Source: Rhodococcus sp. G-MC3 (GTDB taxonomy: Bacteria; Actinomycetota; Actinomycetes; Mycobacteriales; Mycobacteriaceae). From it: DNA of 64,000 nucleotides. Below the pieces are notes generated by a model, which was not told where the DNA came from, ran no database searches, and saw nothing but the letters and a program-made list of their open reading frames with translations. Shown here piece after piece: positions 47,596-55,315 of this stretch. The DNA is taken from the NCBI RefSeq assembly GCF_030063335.1, contig NZ_JASISW010000010.1:62001-126000 (forward strand), given 5' to 3'. The position numbers and the translations under genes were made by a program. Every line of letters starts with the position of its first letter. The stretch's first letter is position 1.

Positions 47596-48162
47596 GTGAC
47601 GTCGTCGGCGACCAGACTTTCCCTGGTCACACATGCCGTGACCGCCGCGATGCGTCACGGACGATTCAACGCCGACGAATCCGTCGACGAAGGGGGGATG
47701 CGAGAACTCGGTCGTGCCACCTACACCGATCGTGTCGACACCGTTCTTGTCGCGCCCGAGCGGCGAACACAACAGACGGCAGAAGGCCTCGGACTCAGAG
47801 GTGCGGTCGTCGCCGATCTCACCGATGTCGACTACGGCCATTGGGCGGGGTCGACGATGGACGATGTGGCCGAGCCCGACATTCTCGCCTGGCTCACCGA
47901 CACTGCCACTCTCCCGCCGGACGGTGAATCGATCGACGGAGTGTTGGCACGGGTTGCACGCTGGATGGACCGGGTGAGTTCGCAGCAGTGCAGGATCGTC
48001 GCCGTCACCCACCCTGCAGTCGTCAGGGCAGTGGTCATCCACACCCTCGATGCGCCGCCGTCGTCGTTCTGGCGTGTCGATATCCCACCGTTGACGTCGA
48101 CGAGCGTGAACTTTCGCGGCGGTCGATGGACCCTTCGCTCGGTCGCCCGAACTCTTCGCTGA
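47596..48162 (+). CDS. Histidine phosphatase-superfamily protein with altered RHG motif
   Basis: The 188-residue protein has the histidine phosphatase fold: APERRTQQTAEGL, DVDYGHWAGSTMDDV and the second His in VTHPAVVRAVV. The usual Arg-His-Gly at the N-terminus is changed: LVTHAVT keeps the His (residue 13) but lacks the Arg. This could lower or alter catalysis. It is divergent from the riboswitch-controlled cbtBA operon, and related proteins near corrin genes include alpha-ribazole phosphatases, so a corrinoid link is possible but unproven. The start is GTG with GGAG upstream. Confidence 0.8.
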   Translation: MTSSATRLSLVTHAVTAAMRHGRFNADESVDEGGMRELGRATYTDRVDTVLVAPERRTQQTAEGLGLRGAVVADLTDVDYGHWAGSTMDDVAEPDILAWLTDTATLPPDGESIDGVLARVARWMDRVSSQQCRIVAVTHPAVVRAVVIHTLDAPPSSFWRVDIPPLTSTSVNFRGGRWTLRSVARTLR

Positions 48163-48302
48163 AGTTTTTTCTCTCCGATGGAACCGATTGGATGCAGCCC
48201 GCGTCCAATCCCTACGAGAGCGCATTTTCATTCCTGCTGCGCTCGCGACCGCGGCTGGAGAAGATCACTTCTCTGGGAACAAGGACTTTCGAGGAGATGC
48301 GC

Positions 48303-48605
48303 ATGCCGGGAACGGTGCGAGTGGACCCAGTTGCCCTGGAGGCAGCCGCCGCCGACCTGGATGCAGCCGCCGCGCGGCTCCAAGCCAGCCTGGCGGCGGT
48401 GTCGCTACCGATCCAGGCAATTCCGTCGGGAAGCGAGGAAGTGTCGCTGCTCGCGAACCGCTTCTTCCGTCATTCGGCAGGATCGTTCTCGCCCGCGGCA
48501 GCCGATGCCATCAACGAACTGATCGAAACTGCTTCAGCACTCCGTGCGCAGGCTTCGGCGTACCGCGACGTGGATTTCGAACACGGCCGCTCACTGGGCA
48601 ACTGA
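48303..48605 (+). CDS. PE-like type VII secretion substrate
   Basis: The 100-residue protein is predicted to be two long helices: VDPVALEAAAADLDAAAARL and then a turn to the second helix INELIETASALRAQASAYRD. It resembles the PE domain in length, Ala-rich heptad pattern and the conserved EVS-x-L turn (SGSEEVSLLANRF). The YRDVD sequence at its C-terminus fits the YxxxD/E general type VII secretion motif. The PE dipeptide itself is replaced by TV. It directly precedes a PPE-like gene (33 bp gap), as in PE/PPE pairs. GAGGAG lies just before the start. Confidence 0.75.
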   Translation: MPGTVRVDPVALEAAAADLDAAAARLQASLAAVSLPIQAIPSGSEEVSLLANRFFRHSAGSFSPAAADAINELIETASALRAQASAYRDVDFEHGRSLGN

Positions 48606-48638
48606 CCCACCACCTTCGATCTACACGGGAGTAGCGAA

Positions 48639-49910
48639 ATGACACTCGGAGTCACCGGCGTGGTCTGGTTGCCGCGCACCGCCACCGTCAACTCCACGAC
48701 GCTGATGGCCGGAGGAGGGGCTGCACCTCTGGCCGCTGCGTCCGCTGCGTGGCAGTCGGTAGCCGCGTCGTACGCGGACGCATCGATCACCGTCGGACGC
48801 GTGATGGCACTGCTCGCTGCAGGGTGGGAAGGCGAGGCAGCAAATGCTGCGCAGGCCAGGCTCGGCGGATTCCTCGCGTGGACGCAGGGAACGTCCGCCA
48901 GGGCGGCTCAGGTCGCCGCACTCGCAGGCGGCGAGGCGGCCGCCTACACAACAGCTGCGGTGGTGATGCCGAGCCTGCCGGAGATCATCGCCGTCAAGGC
49001 CGCGAAAACCGCCGCGTACACCTCGGGCGGAGCGCTCAATGGGAGCGCCGAAGCGATGGAGGTCGCCGATCGCGCCATGGATGTCCGCGCCGGCCTTGTC
49101 ATGGAGGCGTACGAGGCTGCGACCACGCCGCTCGCCTGGAACGTCTCGTTCGATCGGCCGCCTACCATCGTCAACGGCGACAGCTCCGGCGCAGGCAGCG
49201 ATATCGCCGATGCCGAATCCACCGAGGAGACAAGCATCTTCGGCTTCGGCGCCCGTACGACGCCGGCTCAGGCCGCGCTCGCCGCGGTGGGTTCCGCCTT
49301 GCAGAATCCAGCTCTGGCATCCGCGGCGGGCCAGGTGGCAAGCACCGCGGGGTCGGTCGCCGGCTCCTCGGTCACCACCGTCGCCTCGGCGGCTACCAAT
49401 ATCGGCAGCGCGGCAGCGTCGAATCTGATGAATTCCGGCAACCCCCAATCCCAAGGGTCGGTATCACCGCACCTCGGTTCACCCATGTCGGGCGGGGCCG
49501 CCGCACCAGCCTCGACACGGGCGGTGTCTGCCGGCGTGCTTTCGGGAGGCGGTGGGGTCGGTGGTGGCGGGTTCGGTTCGCCCGCTTCGGGCTCGGGGAA
49601 GCTGGGAAGCCCGATGTCGGGATCACCGGGCGCACAGGGCCTGTCGGGCGCGGAACGGGCGGGCACAGCCACCAACCCGTCGCCGATGCTCGGCGCCCAG
49701 ACCGACGGAGCAACCGCCTCCCGCGGTGCGCAGCCCGGATCACCTGGCGGGGGCACTCACGGCGGGGCCAACCACGGCGGTGCCAACCACAGCGGGAACG
49801 ACGAGGTAGAACACGAGACCCCCGGCTACCTGAGGCAGTTCGAGCACTTCGCCGACGGCCGCACGGTTGCACCATCGGTCATCGGCGCAGACCCGAACTG
49901 GAACAAATAG
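48639..49910 (+). CDS. PPE-like type VII secretion substrate
   Basis: The 423-residue protein has an N-terminal helical domain of about 175 residues that matches the PPE layout (VNSTTLMAGGGAAPLAAASA; the WxG-like turn GWEGEAANAAQARLGGFLAW). The PPE tripeptide itself is absent. The C-terminal half is Gly/Ser/Ala/Pro-rich with short repeats (GSPMSG, HGGANHGGANHSG) and ends in a conserved-looking motif YLRQFEHFADGRTVAPSV. With the PE-like protein it should form a heterodimer exported by an ESX system. It is followed with no gap by an EspG-like gene. Confidence 0.75.
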   Translation: MTLGVTGVVWLPRTATVNSTTLMAGGGAAPLAAASAAWQSVAASYADASITVGRVMALLAAGWEGEAANAAQARLGGFLAWTQGTSARAAQVAALAGGEAAAYTTAAVVMPSLPEIIAVKAAKTAAYTSGGALNGSAEAMEVADRAMDVRAGLVMEAYEAATTPLAWNVSFDRPPTIVNGDSSGAGSDIADAESTEETSIFGFGARTTPAQAALAAVGSALQNPALASAAGQVASTAGSVAGSSVTTVASAATNIGSAAASNLMNSGNPQSQGSVSPHLGSPMSGGAAAPASTRAVSAGVLSGGGGVGGGGFGSPASGSGKLGSPMSGSPGAQGLSGAERAGTATNPSPMLGAQTDGATASRGAQPGSPGGGTHGGANHGGANHSGNDEVEHETPGYLRQFEHFADGRTVAPSVIGADPNWNK

Positions 49911-50747
49911 TTGATCGACTTGGGAACTCAGCCGCTCGGTCACACCATCTCTTCCGCCGATCTGGATGCCGATCGGCTCGACTACCTGGTCGACGTGCTC
50001 GACGTCGTCGAGCTACCGGTGGTTCTCGACGTGTTTCCTCGATACGACAATGCGGCGGAGCGGTCTGCTGCCCTTCAGCGAGGGCGCGACGGGCTCGACG
50101 CCGACGGCCTGCTGCCGGGGGGACGTGTGCACCCCGACCTGGAAGCCTGGTTGCGCATCCTCGAGCAACCCGACTGGTATGTCTCGGGACGAGGGATCGT
50201 TCGCCCGGTGGACGAGAACACATCGATCACCAGAGTGTGTCTTGCAACCAGCACAATCGGCTCGGTGGTGGCCCGGCGGTCGGGTGGCTCGCCACTCGTC
50301 GTCCGTTCCGCGGCCGCCGATCAACCGGCACATCTACTCGACGCGCTGGGCTGCGGGCAAGGACTGGACTTCCAGGGCGTGCTGTCGCGAACGGAAATCT
50401 CGGCGCCGACCGATCTTTTGTCCGAAGCCCTCGACGCCTCCCCGTTCGACGTGAATGCCACCGCGGCCAGGTTGGCGCACACCGGCATCGAACAGGACGC
50501 GGCGCGGAATCTGGCCGCGGCGATGAGCACGTGCTCCTCGCACGCCGAGATAACCTCGGTGAAGAACGGAACAGGCACTCGGAGAGCAAGTCACCATCTC
50601 GTCGCGTTCTTCGACACGCACCGCGGCCGGATACTCGCGACGTCGAGTACCGCCTCCGACGGTCGACGGTGGTCGACACTGTCGTCAGGCACCGACGGGC
50701 GAGTGAAGTCCGCTTTGGCAGAACTCGTGGAATGGTCGGGACGCTAA
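49911..50747 (+). CDS. EspG-like chaperone (ESX secretion-associated)
   Basis: The 278-residue protein resembles EspG, the cytosolic chaperone that holds PE-PPE dimers before export. Family features are the N-terminal pattern ...VELPVVLDVFPRY..., the helical LQRGRDGLDADGLLP, the LEAWLRILEQPDWYV segment and the central repeat-like RVCLATSTIGSVVARRSGG. It starts at a TTG immediately after the PPE-like stop, so translation is probably coupled. Its stop overlaps that of the convergent histidine phosphatase by four bases. No other ESX component is in the window, so it must act with a secretion system encoded elsewhere. Confidence 0.8.
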   Translation: MIDLGTQPLGHTISSADLDADRLDYLVDVLDVVELPVVLDVFPRYDNAAERSAALQRGRDGLDADGLLPGGRVHPDLEAWLRILEQPDWYVSGRGIVRPVDENTSITRVCLATSTIGSVVARRSGGSPLVVRSAAADQPAHLLDALGCGQGLDFQGVLSRTEISAPTDLLSEALDASPFDVNATAARLAHTGIEQDAARNLAAAMSTCSSHAEITSVKNGTGTRRASHHLVAFFDTHRGRILATSSTASDGRRWSTLSSGTDGRVKSALAELVEWSGR

Positions 50748-51409
50748 CTGATCGGGTTGTCTGCAGTTTGGCTTCCCTTGCCCTCGAACGGAGGCTCGAA
50801 TGTGCCCCAGCGGACGCACGACCAGCCACCGCCGGTGGTGGGCACCAGTTCGACCGTCTCGGTGTTGTCGAGATGATTGTCGGCGGCGAATTCGCCGTTC
50901 ACTCCGGCGAGAACCGCGGCTACAAGCCGAATTGCCGCACCGTGACTGACGACGATCACGTCGGCAGCGTCGGGCGATGTCAGATACTGGTCGCGAAGCG
51001 AATCGAGTACGGGCACATAGCGATCCAGGATCGAGCGACCGCTGTCGCCGCCGGGAACCCGTGCATCGAGGTCACCGGCATGCCAGCGTCCGTAGATCTC
51101 GGTAAATTCCTTGTGCGCGTCGTCGTCGCCTCGACCTTCCCAATCACCGGCCTGCGCCTCGTGAATACCATCTCGCGTCTCGGGTGCGACCGACGTCGCG
51201 GCGCCGATATGCTCTGCTGTTTGCACAGCTCGCAGCGCGAGGGACGAGATCAGGATGCTCGGCGGAGTGGCCGAGATCGATTCGCCGTACCGCCGGGCCT
51301 GGTCATGTCCCTGATCGGTCAACGCTGCGCCGGGTAGCTTCGTGTCGAGAATCTTGTCCACGTTTGCAAATGTCTGCCCGTGGCGTACGAGTACGAGCTT
51401 TCCGGTCAC
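50744..51409 (-). CDS. Histidine phosphatase (phosphoglycerate mutase-like, Rv3837c type)
   Basis: The 221-residue phosphatase has the intact RHG motif (LVRHGQTFANVD), the second-Arg segment SLALRAVQTAEHI, Glu in GIHEAQAGDWEGR and the second His in VVSHGAAIRLV. Substrate is not assignable; phosphoglycerate mutase is the common but often wrong label. The GTG start overlaps the pheA stop by four bases (GTGA), so the two are coupled. Position matches Rv3837c-Rv3838c. Confidence 0.9.
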   Translation of the reverse strand: MTGKLVLVRHGQTFANVDKILDTKLPGAALTDQGHDQARRYGESISATPPSILISSLALRAVQTAEHIGAATSVAPETRDGIHEAQAGDWEGRGDDDAHKEFTEIYGRWHAGDLDARVPGGDSGRSILDRYVPVLDSLRDQYLTSPDAADVIVVSHGAAIRLVAAVLAGVNGEFAADNHLDNTETVELVPTTGGGWSCVRWGTFEPPFEGKGSQTADNPIS

Positions 51410-52335
51410 AGGTCTCCCTTTCCTTCACGCAACTGCGCGAGCCAATCGATCTCTTTCTCCAACGACGGGGGGCGACGTCCTGTTCCCGCGGCGACGGGCC
51501 ACGACCCGAGGAACCGAAGTTTCATCTTGCTGTGCAATGCGCGCAGAGCCTCGCCGACGGCGGGGTCGTCGATATGCCCGGCACAATCGACGTAGAACCA
51601 ATACGTCCCGAATTCTGTTCTGGTGGGACGTGATTCGATGCGCGTGAGGTCGATATCGCGAATCCCCAACTCGGCCAGCGCACTGAGAAGCACCCCGGGA
51701 ACGTTATCCGGCATCAGCACGAGAGCCGTTCGATCCGCACCGGTAGGCGTCGGCGCAGGTCGCGGCAACGAGACCAACACGAACCGCGTGCGTGCGTTCT
51801 CGATGTCCGCGACGCCTGCTGCGAGCGTCGGCAGACCGAGTTGCGCACCTGCAAGTGGGGTCGACACCGCGGCGTCGGCGAGACCCGCAGCAACATCCTC
51901 TGCCGCAGCGGCATTGGACGATGCGAACTGCACGTCGACGCCAGGAAGGTTCTCCTCGATCCACAGCCGAACCTGAGCTGCCGCAATGGGATACGCCCGG
52001 ATCGATCGGACGTCAGCGAGGGCAATTCCAGGTGCGCCGAGAATAGCGAAGGCGACATCGATCTCGGTCTCGGCCAGGATCTGCAACCTGCTGCCGGCGC
52101 CGAGGGCATCGAGCGTCGGGGACACCGAACCCTCCACCGAACTCTCGATCGGCACCACGGCGGCATCGACTGAGCCATCGCGCACCGCCTGCAGCGTGAG
52201 CGGCGGACTGCTGAGCGGAATCCGCTCCGCATTGCCGGTGTACCCGAGTTCGGCGAACACGCCATCGGACTCGAACTGGCTCAATGCCATCTCGGTGAAC
52301 GTTCCCGATGGACCGAAGTACGCGATTCTTGGCAC
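51406..52335 (-). CDS. pheA: Prephenate dehydratase
   Basis: The 309-residue monofunctional enzyme converts prephenate to phenylpyruvate in phenylalanine synthesis. The N-terminal catalytic domain has YFGPSGTFTEMAL, VVPIESSVEGSV and the TRF motif in ARTRFVLVSL. The C-terminal ACT domain has the ESRP allosteric motif (RIESRPTRTEFG), so feedback by phenylalanine is expected. The start (MPRIAYFG) is a GTG; another GTG lies two codons upstream. It is the first gene of the pheA-phosphatase operon. Confidence 0.95.
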   Translation of the reverse strand: MPRIAYFGPSGTFTEMALSQFESDGVFAELGYTGNAERIPLSSPPLTLQAVRDGSVDAAVVPIESSVEGSVSPTLDALGAGSRLQILAETEIDVAFAILGAPGIALADVRSIRAYPIAAAQVRLWIEENLPGVDVQFASSNAAAAEDVAAGLADAAVSTPLAGAQLGLPTLAAGVADIENARTRFVLVSLPRPAPTPTGADRTALVLMPDNVPGVLLSALAELGIRDIDLTRIESRPTRTEFGTYWFYVDCAGHIDDPAVGEALRALHSKMKLRFLGSWPVAAGTGRRPPSLEKEIDWLAQLREGKGDL

Positions 52336-52466
52336 GATCACGAGGTTACGTGTTCGGCGTGACGTTGCCCTCGTAAATCGGCTCCACAACACCGGTGACC
52401 GACCTCGAGGCACGCGTCTGCAGATCGGCATGAGCTGGTGTGGGCATCCTCTCAGCGCTGAATGCC

Positions 52467-52973
52467 TCAGGATTCTGCGGTCGTGCCCGATATCGCACCC
52501 ATCAGCAGCGAAGGCGCAAGCCTGCGGTGGATAGCCGAGAGGGGTTCCCATGCCCACTTCCCGAACCGTCGGTCGTACCGGACGAATGTGGTCAGTTCGA
52601 ATTCACCGGCGGCGGCGAAGACCACCAGATGAACCGTGAGAGAGTGCGATCTGGATTCGAGTCGAATCGATGACGTCGAATTCTCTGCAATGCGCCAGCC
52701 GGCGACAGCCTGCGAAGACGCCCCGCTACTCAACCGCAGCTGTAGCAACCCGCGCCAAATGAATCTTTCGGCAGCCGACGGTACGTCTCCGAACATGGCC
52801 CGTGCGTACTGTTCCGCAGTCCCTCGAATGTCGGCTGAGACTGCGAAGTGGTCGACGTAGTCCGCCGTCATCGGCGACCTCGCGAGCACGGATTCGGGCA
52901 TCGAATCCGACCCGACGAGGCCTCTCACCGATAGGGCTGTGACTGATCCCGCGCGAACTCTCGACTTCGACAC
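52467..52973 (-). CDS. DUF2867-like protein
   Basis: The 168-residue protein resembles DUF2867: an N-terminal YVDHFAVSADIRGTAEQYAR helix, the RGLLQLRLSSG segment, and the C-terminal YDRRFGKWAWEPLSAIHRRL. It is a soluble protein without known activity. The GTG start (MSKSRVRAGS) has GGGGAG upstream. It is divergent from a TetR gene across two palindromes and is probably repressed by it, a common DUF2867-TetR pairing in actinobacteria. Confidence 0.75.
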   Translation of the reverse strand: MSKSRVRAGSVTALSVRGLVGSDSMPESVLARSPMTADYVDHFAVSADIRGTAEQYARAMFGDVPSAAERFIWRGLLQLRLSSGASSQAVAGWRIAENSTSSIRLESRSHSLTVHLVVFAAAGEFELTTFVRYDRRFGKWAWEPLSAIHRRLAPSLLMGAISGTTAES

Positions 52974-52986
52974 GATCGACTCCCCA

Positions 52987-53041
52987 CCGTTGTACGGTTC
53001 CGTACAACGGTGAGAATACCGAGAATATACGGTGCCGTATA
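52987..53041. promoter_or_regulatory. Two palindromic TetR operators
   Basis: A perfect dyad at 52987-53010 has arms CCGTTGTACGG and CCGTACAACGG with TT between. A second dyad at 53026-53041 has arms TATACGG and CCGTATA with TG between. Both share the half-site (T)ACGG / CCGTA. They lie between the divergent DUF2867 and tetR starts and fit autoregulation plus repression of the neighbour. Confidence 0.75.
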
Positions 53042-53058
53042 GCGGTGGGAGATATCCA

Positions 53059-53631
53059 ATGGGAACAGCGAGAACCACCCGAGCGAGATGGATCGATGAG
53101 GGTTTGGCCGTGTTGGTCGAAGGCGGCTCCGACGCGGTGCGTGTGGAAGTTCTCGCCAAACGGATCGGCGTCACCAAGGGCGGGTTCTACGGCTCGTTTC
53201 CAGACCGACAGGCCGTCCTTGACGCGATGCTCGACCGTTGGCGGACGGAGAGCGTCGACGAGGTGCTCGCCATTATCGAACACGCCGGAGGAGACCGGAA
53301 GTCGCAGGCGGTCTTGGCGGGGCAACTGACCTTCGACGAGAAACGCCTGCCGGTGGATATGGCCGTACGGGAGTGGGCTCGAAAGGACCCGACCGTTGCG
53401 GACCGCCTTCGAGACGTGGACAACCAACGAATGAGCCTGCTGCGCAATGCCTTCGCTGATCAGTGCGCCGATGCCGACGAGCTGGAGGCACGGTGCCTGA
53501 TCGCATTCTGCGTAGCCATCGGCAGTCGATTACTTCACGCGGACCATCCCGGCCGGACACGTGAACAGGTATTGAGCACCGTCAGGCGGATGGTTGTCGA
53601 TACTGCCAGCACGCCGCTGGCACCGCAGTAG
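53059..53631 (+). CDS. TetR-family transcriptional regulator
   Basis: The 190-residue regulator has an N-terminal HTH (DAVRVEVLAKRIGVTKGGFY) with the family tail YGSFPDRQAVLDAML. The all-helical C-terminal domain (about 60-190) is the ligand-binding and dimerisation part. The ATG (MGTARTTRAR) has GGGAGA upstream. It is divergent from the DUF2867 gene and likely binds the two dyads between them. The ligand is unknown. Confidence 0.92.
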   Translation: MGTARTTRARWIDEGLAVLVEGGSDAVRVEVLAKRIGVTKGGFYGSFPDRQAVLDAMLDRWRTESVDEVLAIIEHAGGDRKSQAVLAGQLTFDEKRLPVDMAVREWARKDPTVADRLRDVDNQRMSLLRNAFADQCADADELEARCLIAFCVAIGSRLLHADHPGRTREQVLSTVRRMVVDTASTPLAPQ

Positions 53632-53708
53632 GCGCCCGTTCGAGGTACCAGTTCGAACTCTGTTGCCGCCGAGCTGCTGCGCCGGAACAATGTCGAAACC
53701 GGCAGAAT

Positions 53709-54410
53709 CTACGTAGCCAGCCCGGCCGTCACAAGATCGCGGTGCGCGGCCGCAGCGTCGTCGATCTCGATCCCGAGCAAGACGGTGCGCACCGCTTCGG
53801 CGGCCTCCGGTCTCAATGCGGCGAGCGCCGCGAGATCGGGCCCGGCGAGCGCAGCGGGGATGTTGTCCCCGCGCAGAGCAGCGACGGTGGCCCCGAGGAT
53901 CGCGAGCACCTCCACCCCGGACGATGCCCGGGCAACGAAGCCGACCTCGGCATGCGCGACGACTGCCAGCACGGCGGCGATGTGGCGCGGCGACGCCGAT
54001 GCCGCGAATCCTGGGGTGCGGTGCGCGTCGGCGATCGCGGTGACGACGTCCAGCGCCGATGCGTCGAGAAGTTCGGGAAAGACCACGAGCGGAGACGGCA
54101 GTCGCAGCGCGAGGGCGTCGGGCATGGTGCTCTCGTCGACATCGATGTGGAAGCGAACCACTTCATAGGTGGCGACGGCGTCTCGCTTCAGCTCATCAGG
54201 ATCGATGTCGAGGTCGACGACGATGCGACCGAGATCGGCGCCTGCTGGAACCAGCAGAAGATCGGATGCCGCGATCACCCTCGGCCCCGCTGAGACGGTC
54301 GTCGATAGCGTCTCTTGCCTTCTGTATCGCTGCTGGAGAAGACCTGCGATGAGCGCCTGCGGGTCGGGTCGGTGGGGCACTCCCAGCGTCAACGGAACGG
54401 ACATTCCCAT
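53709..54410 (-). CDS. Conserved hypothetical protein
   Basis: The 233-residue protein has no recognised motif. It is Ala/Val/Leu-rich, with several short hydrophobic helices (SALDVVTAIADAHR, IAAVLAVVAHAEVGFVAR) that are not long enough for clear membrane spans. It is a soluble or weakly membrane-associated protein. The ATG (MGMSVPLTL) follows a possible GTG one codon upstream. It is divergent from the iron-boxed DUF2470 gene and could share regulation across that region. No function can be given. Confidence 0.6.
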   Translation of the reverse strand: MGMSVPLTLGVPHRPDPQALIAGLLQQRYRRQETLSTTVSAGPRVIAASDLLLVPAGADLGRIVVDLDIDPDELKRDAVATYEVVRFHIDVDESTMPDALALRLPSPLVVFPELLDASALDVVTAIADAHRTPGFAASASPRHIAAVLAVVAHAEVGFVARASSGVEVLAILGATVAALRGDNIPAALAGPDLAALAALRPEAAEAVRTVLLGIEIDDAAAAHRDLVTAGLAT

Positions 54411-54469
54411 CACGCTAGACCGCGATTGTTCGGGCCGAACACTTGCGATGCAGGCAAGGATGAACTAAC

Positions 54470-54488
54470 TTAGGCTTGCCTCACCTAC
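54470..54488. promoter_or_regulatory. Candidate IdeR/DtxR iron box
   Basis: TTAGGCTTGCCTCACCTAC matches the 19-bp iron-box consensus TTAGGTTAGSCTAACCTAA at about 15 positions. It lies 23 bp upstream of the DUF2470 gene start. M. tuberculosis Rv3839, in the same genomic position, is a known IdeR-regulated gene. Binding would repress the gene under high iron. Confidence 0.75.
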
Positions 54489-54511
54489 TTGCTCACGTAT
54501 CGGAGGAGCCC

Positions 54512-55294
54512 ATGATCGGTACCGCGACAGCCGGACCGTCCACCGCTGAAAGAGTTCGCAGCGCCTGTGCGCGTGCGGAAGGTGCGGCGTTGGCGATCGA
54601 GGGCAGCGAACCCGTCGTCACCTCTCTCCACCATCTGCGCTCCAACGGTGAAGTCATCGTGGCAGTCCCCCGGCATTTCGGCTCATCGAATCCAGCTATG
54701 GGCGCCCTAGCGTGGCGCTCGACCCGTGCAGGGGTTCCGGCCGTCCTCGAGATGACCGACCATGCACCACTGGCGTTGCGCGAGCCGGTCCGTTCGCTGG
54801 TGTGGCTGCGCGGCGAGCTACGCCCCGTGCCGGAGTCGCTCATGCGGCCGATGGCGGGGGCAGTGGCTGCCGAGCATCCGCATCCCGCACTGCTGGACGT
54901 CGGGCACACCACGGTGCTGTTGCGCCTGATCCTCTCCTCGGCAGTCGTCGCGGACAGCACCGGCGCAGAGCCCGTCGCCGTCGACGACCTCCTGGCCGCC
55001 GAGCCCGACCCGTTTTGGGAGCTGGAAACCAGCTGGCTTCAACACCTCGACGAGGACCACACCGTCCTCGTCAACCAGCTCGCACGGCGGCTGCCGCCGT
55101 CGCTGCGCCAAGGACGAATCCGCCCCCTCGGAATCGATCGCTATGGGATCCGCCTGCGCATCGAGAGCGACTACGGCGACAACGACGTCCGGCTCGGATT
55201 CGCCGAACCGGTGGACGACACGATGGCGCTGAGCCGCGCACTGCGAGTTCTCGCCGGCTGCCCCTTTCTGAACGGCCTACGCACACGAGGCTGA
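54512..55294 (+). CDS. DUF2470-domain protein (HugZ-like fold, Rv3839-like)
   Basis: The 260-residue protein has an N-terminal split-barrel region and a C-terminal DUF2470 helical domain (EDHTVLVNQLARRLPPSLRQ, LGIDRYGIRLRIESDY). Related proteins of the HugZ/pyridoxamine-oxidase-like group bind or degrade haem. The ATG (MIGTATAGPS) has GGAGGAG upstream. The upstream iron box and the Rv3839 position support a role in iron or haem handling; enzymatic activity is unproven. Confidence 0.82.
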   Translation: MIGTATAGPSTAERVRSACARAEGAALAIEGSEPVVTSLHHLRSNGEVIVAVPRHFGSSNPAMGALAWRSTRAGVPAVLEMTDHAPLALREPVRSLVWLRGELRPVPESLMRPMAGAVAAEHPHPALLDVGHTTVLLRLILSSAVVADSTGAEPVAVDDLLAAEPDPFWELETSWLQHLDEDHTVLVNQLARRLPPSLRQGRIRPLGIDRYGIRLRIESDYGDNDVRLGFAEPVDDTMALSRALRVLAGCPFLNGLRTRG

Positions 55295-55315
55295 CGCTCG
55301 GGCAGACTTGCGTAC

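Noticed and set aside
48749..51337. An 862-codon plus-strand frame across the PPE-like and EspG-like genes
   Set aside because: It is Arg-rich and crosses two genes and a convergent phosphatase; the PE/PPE/EspG frames have proper starts and family features.
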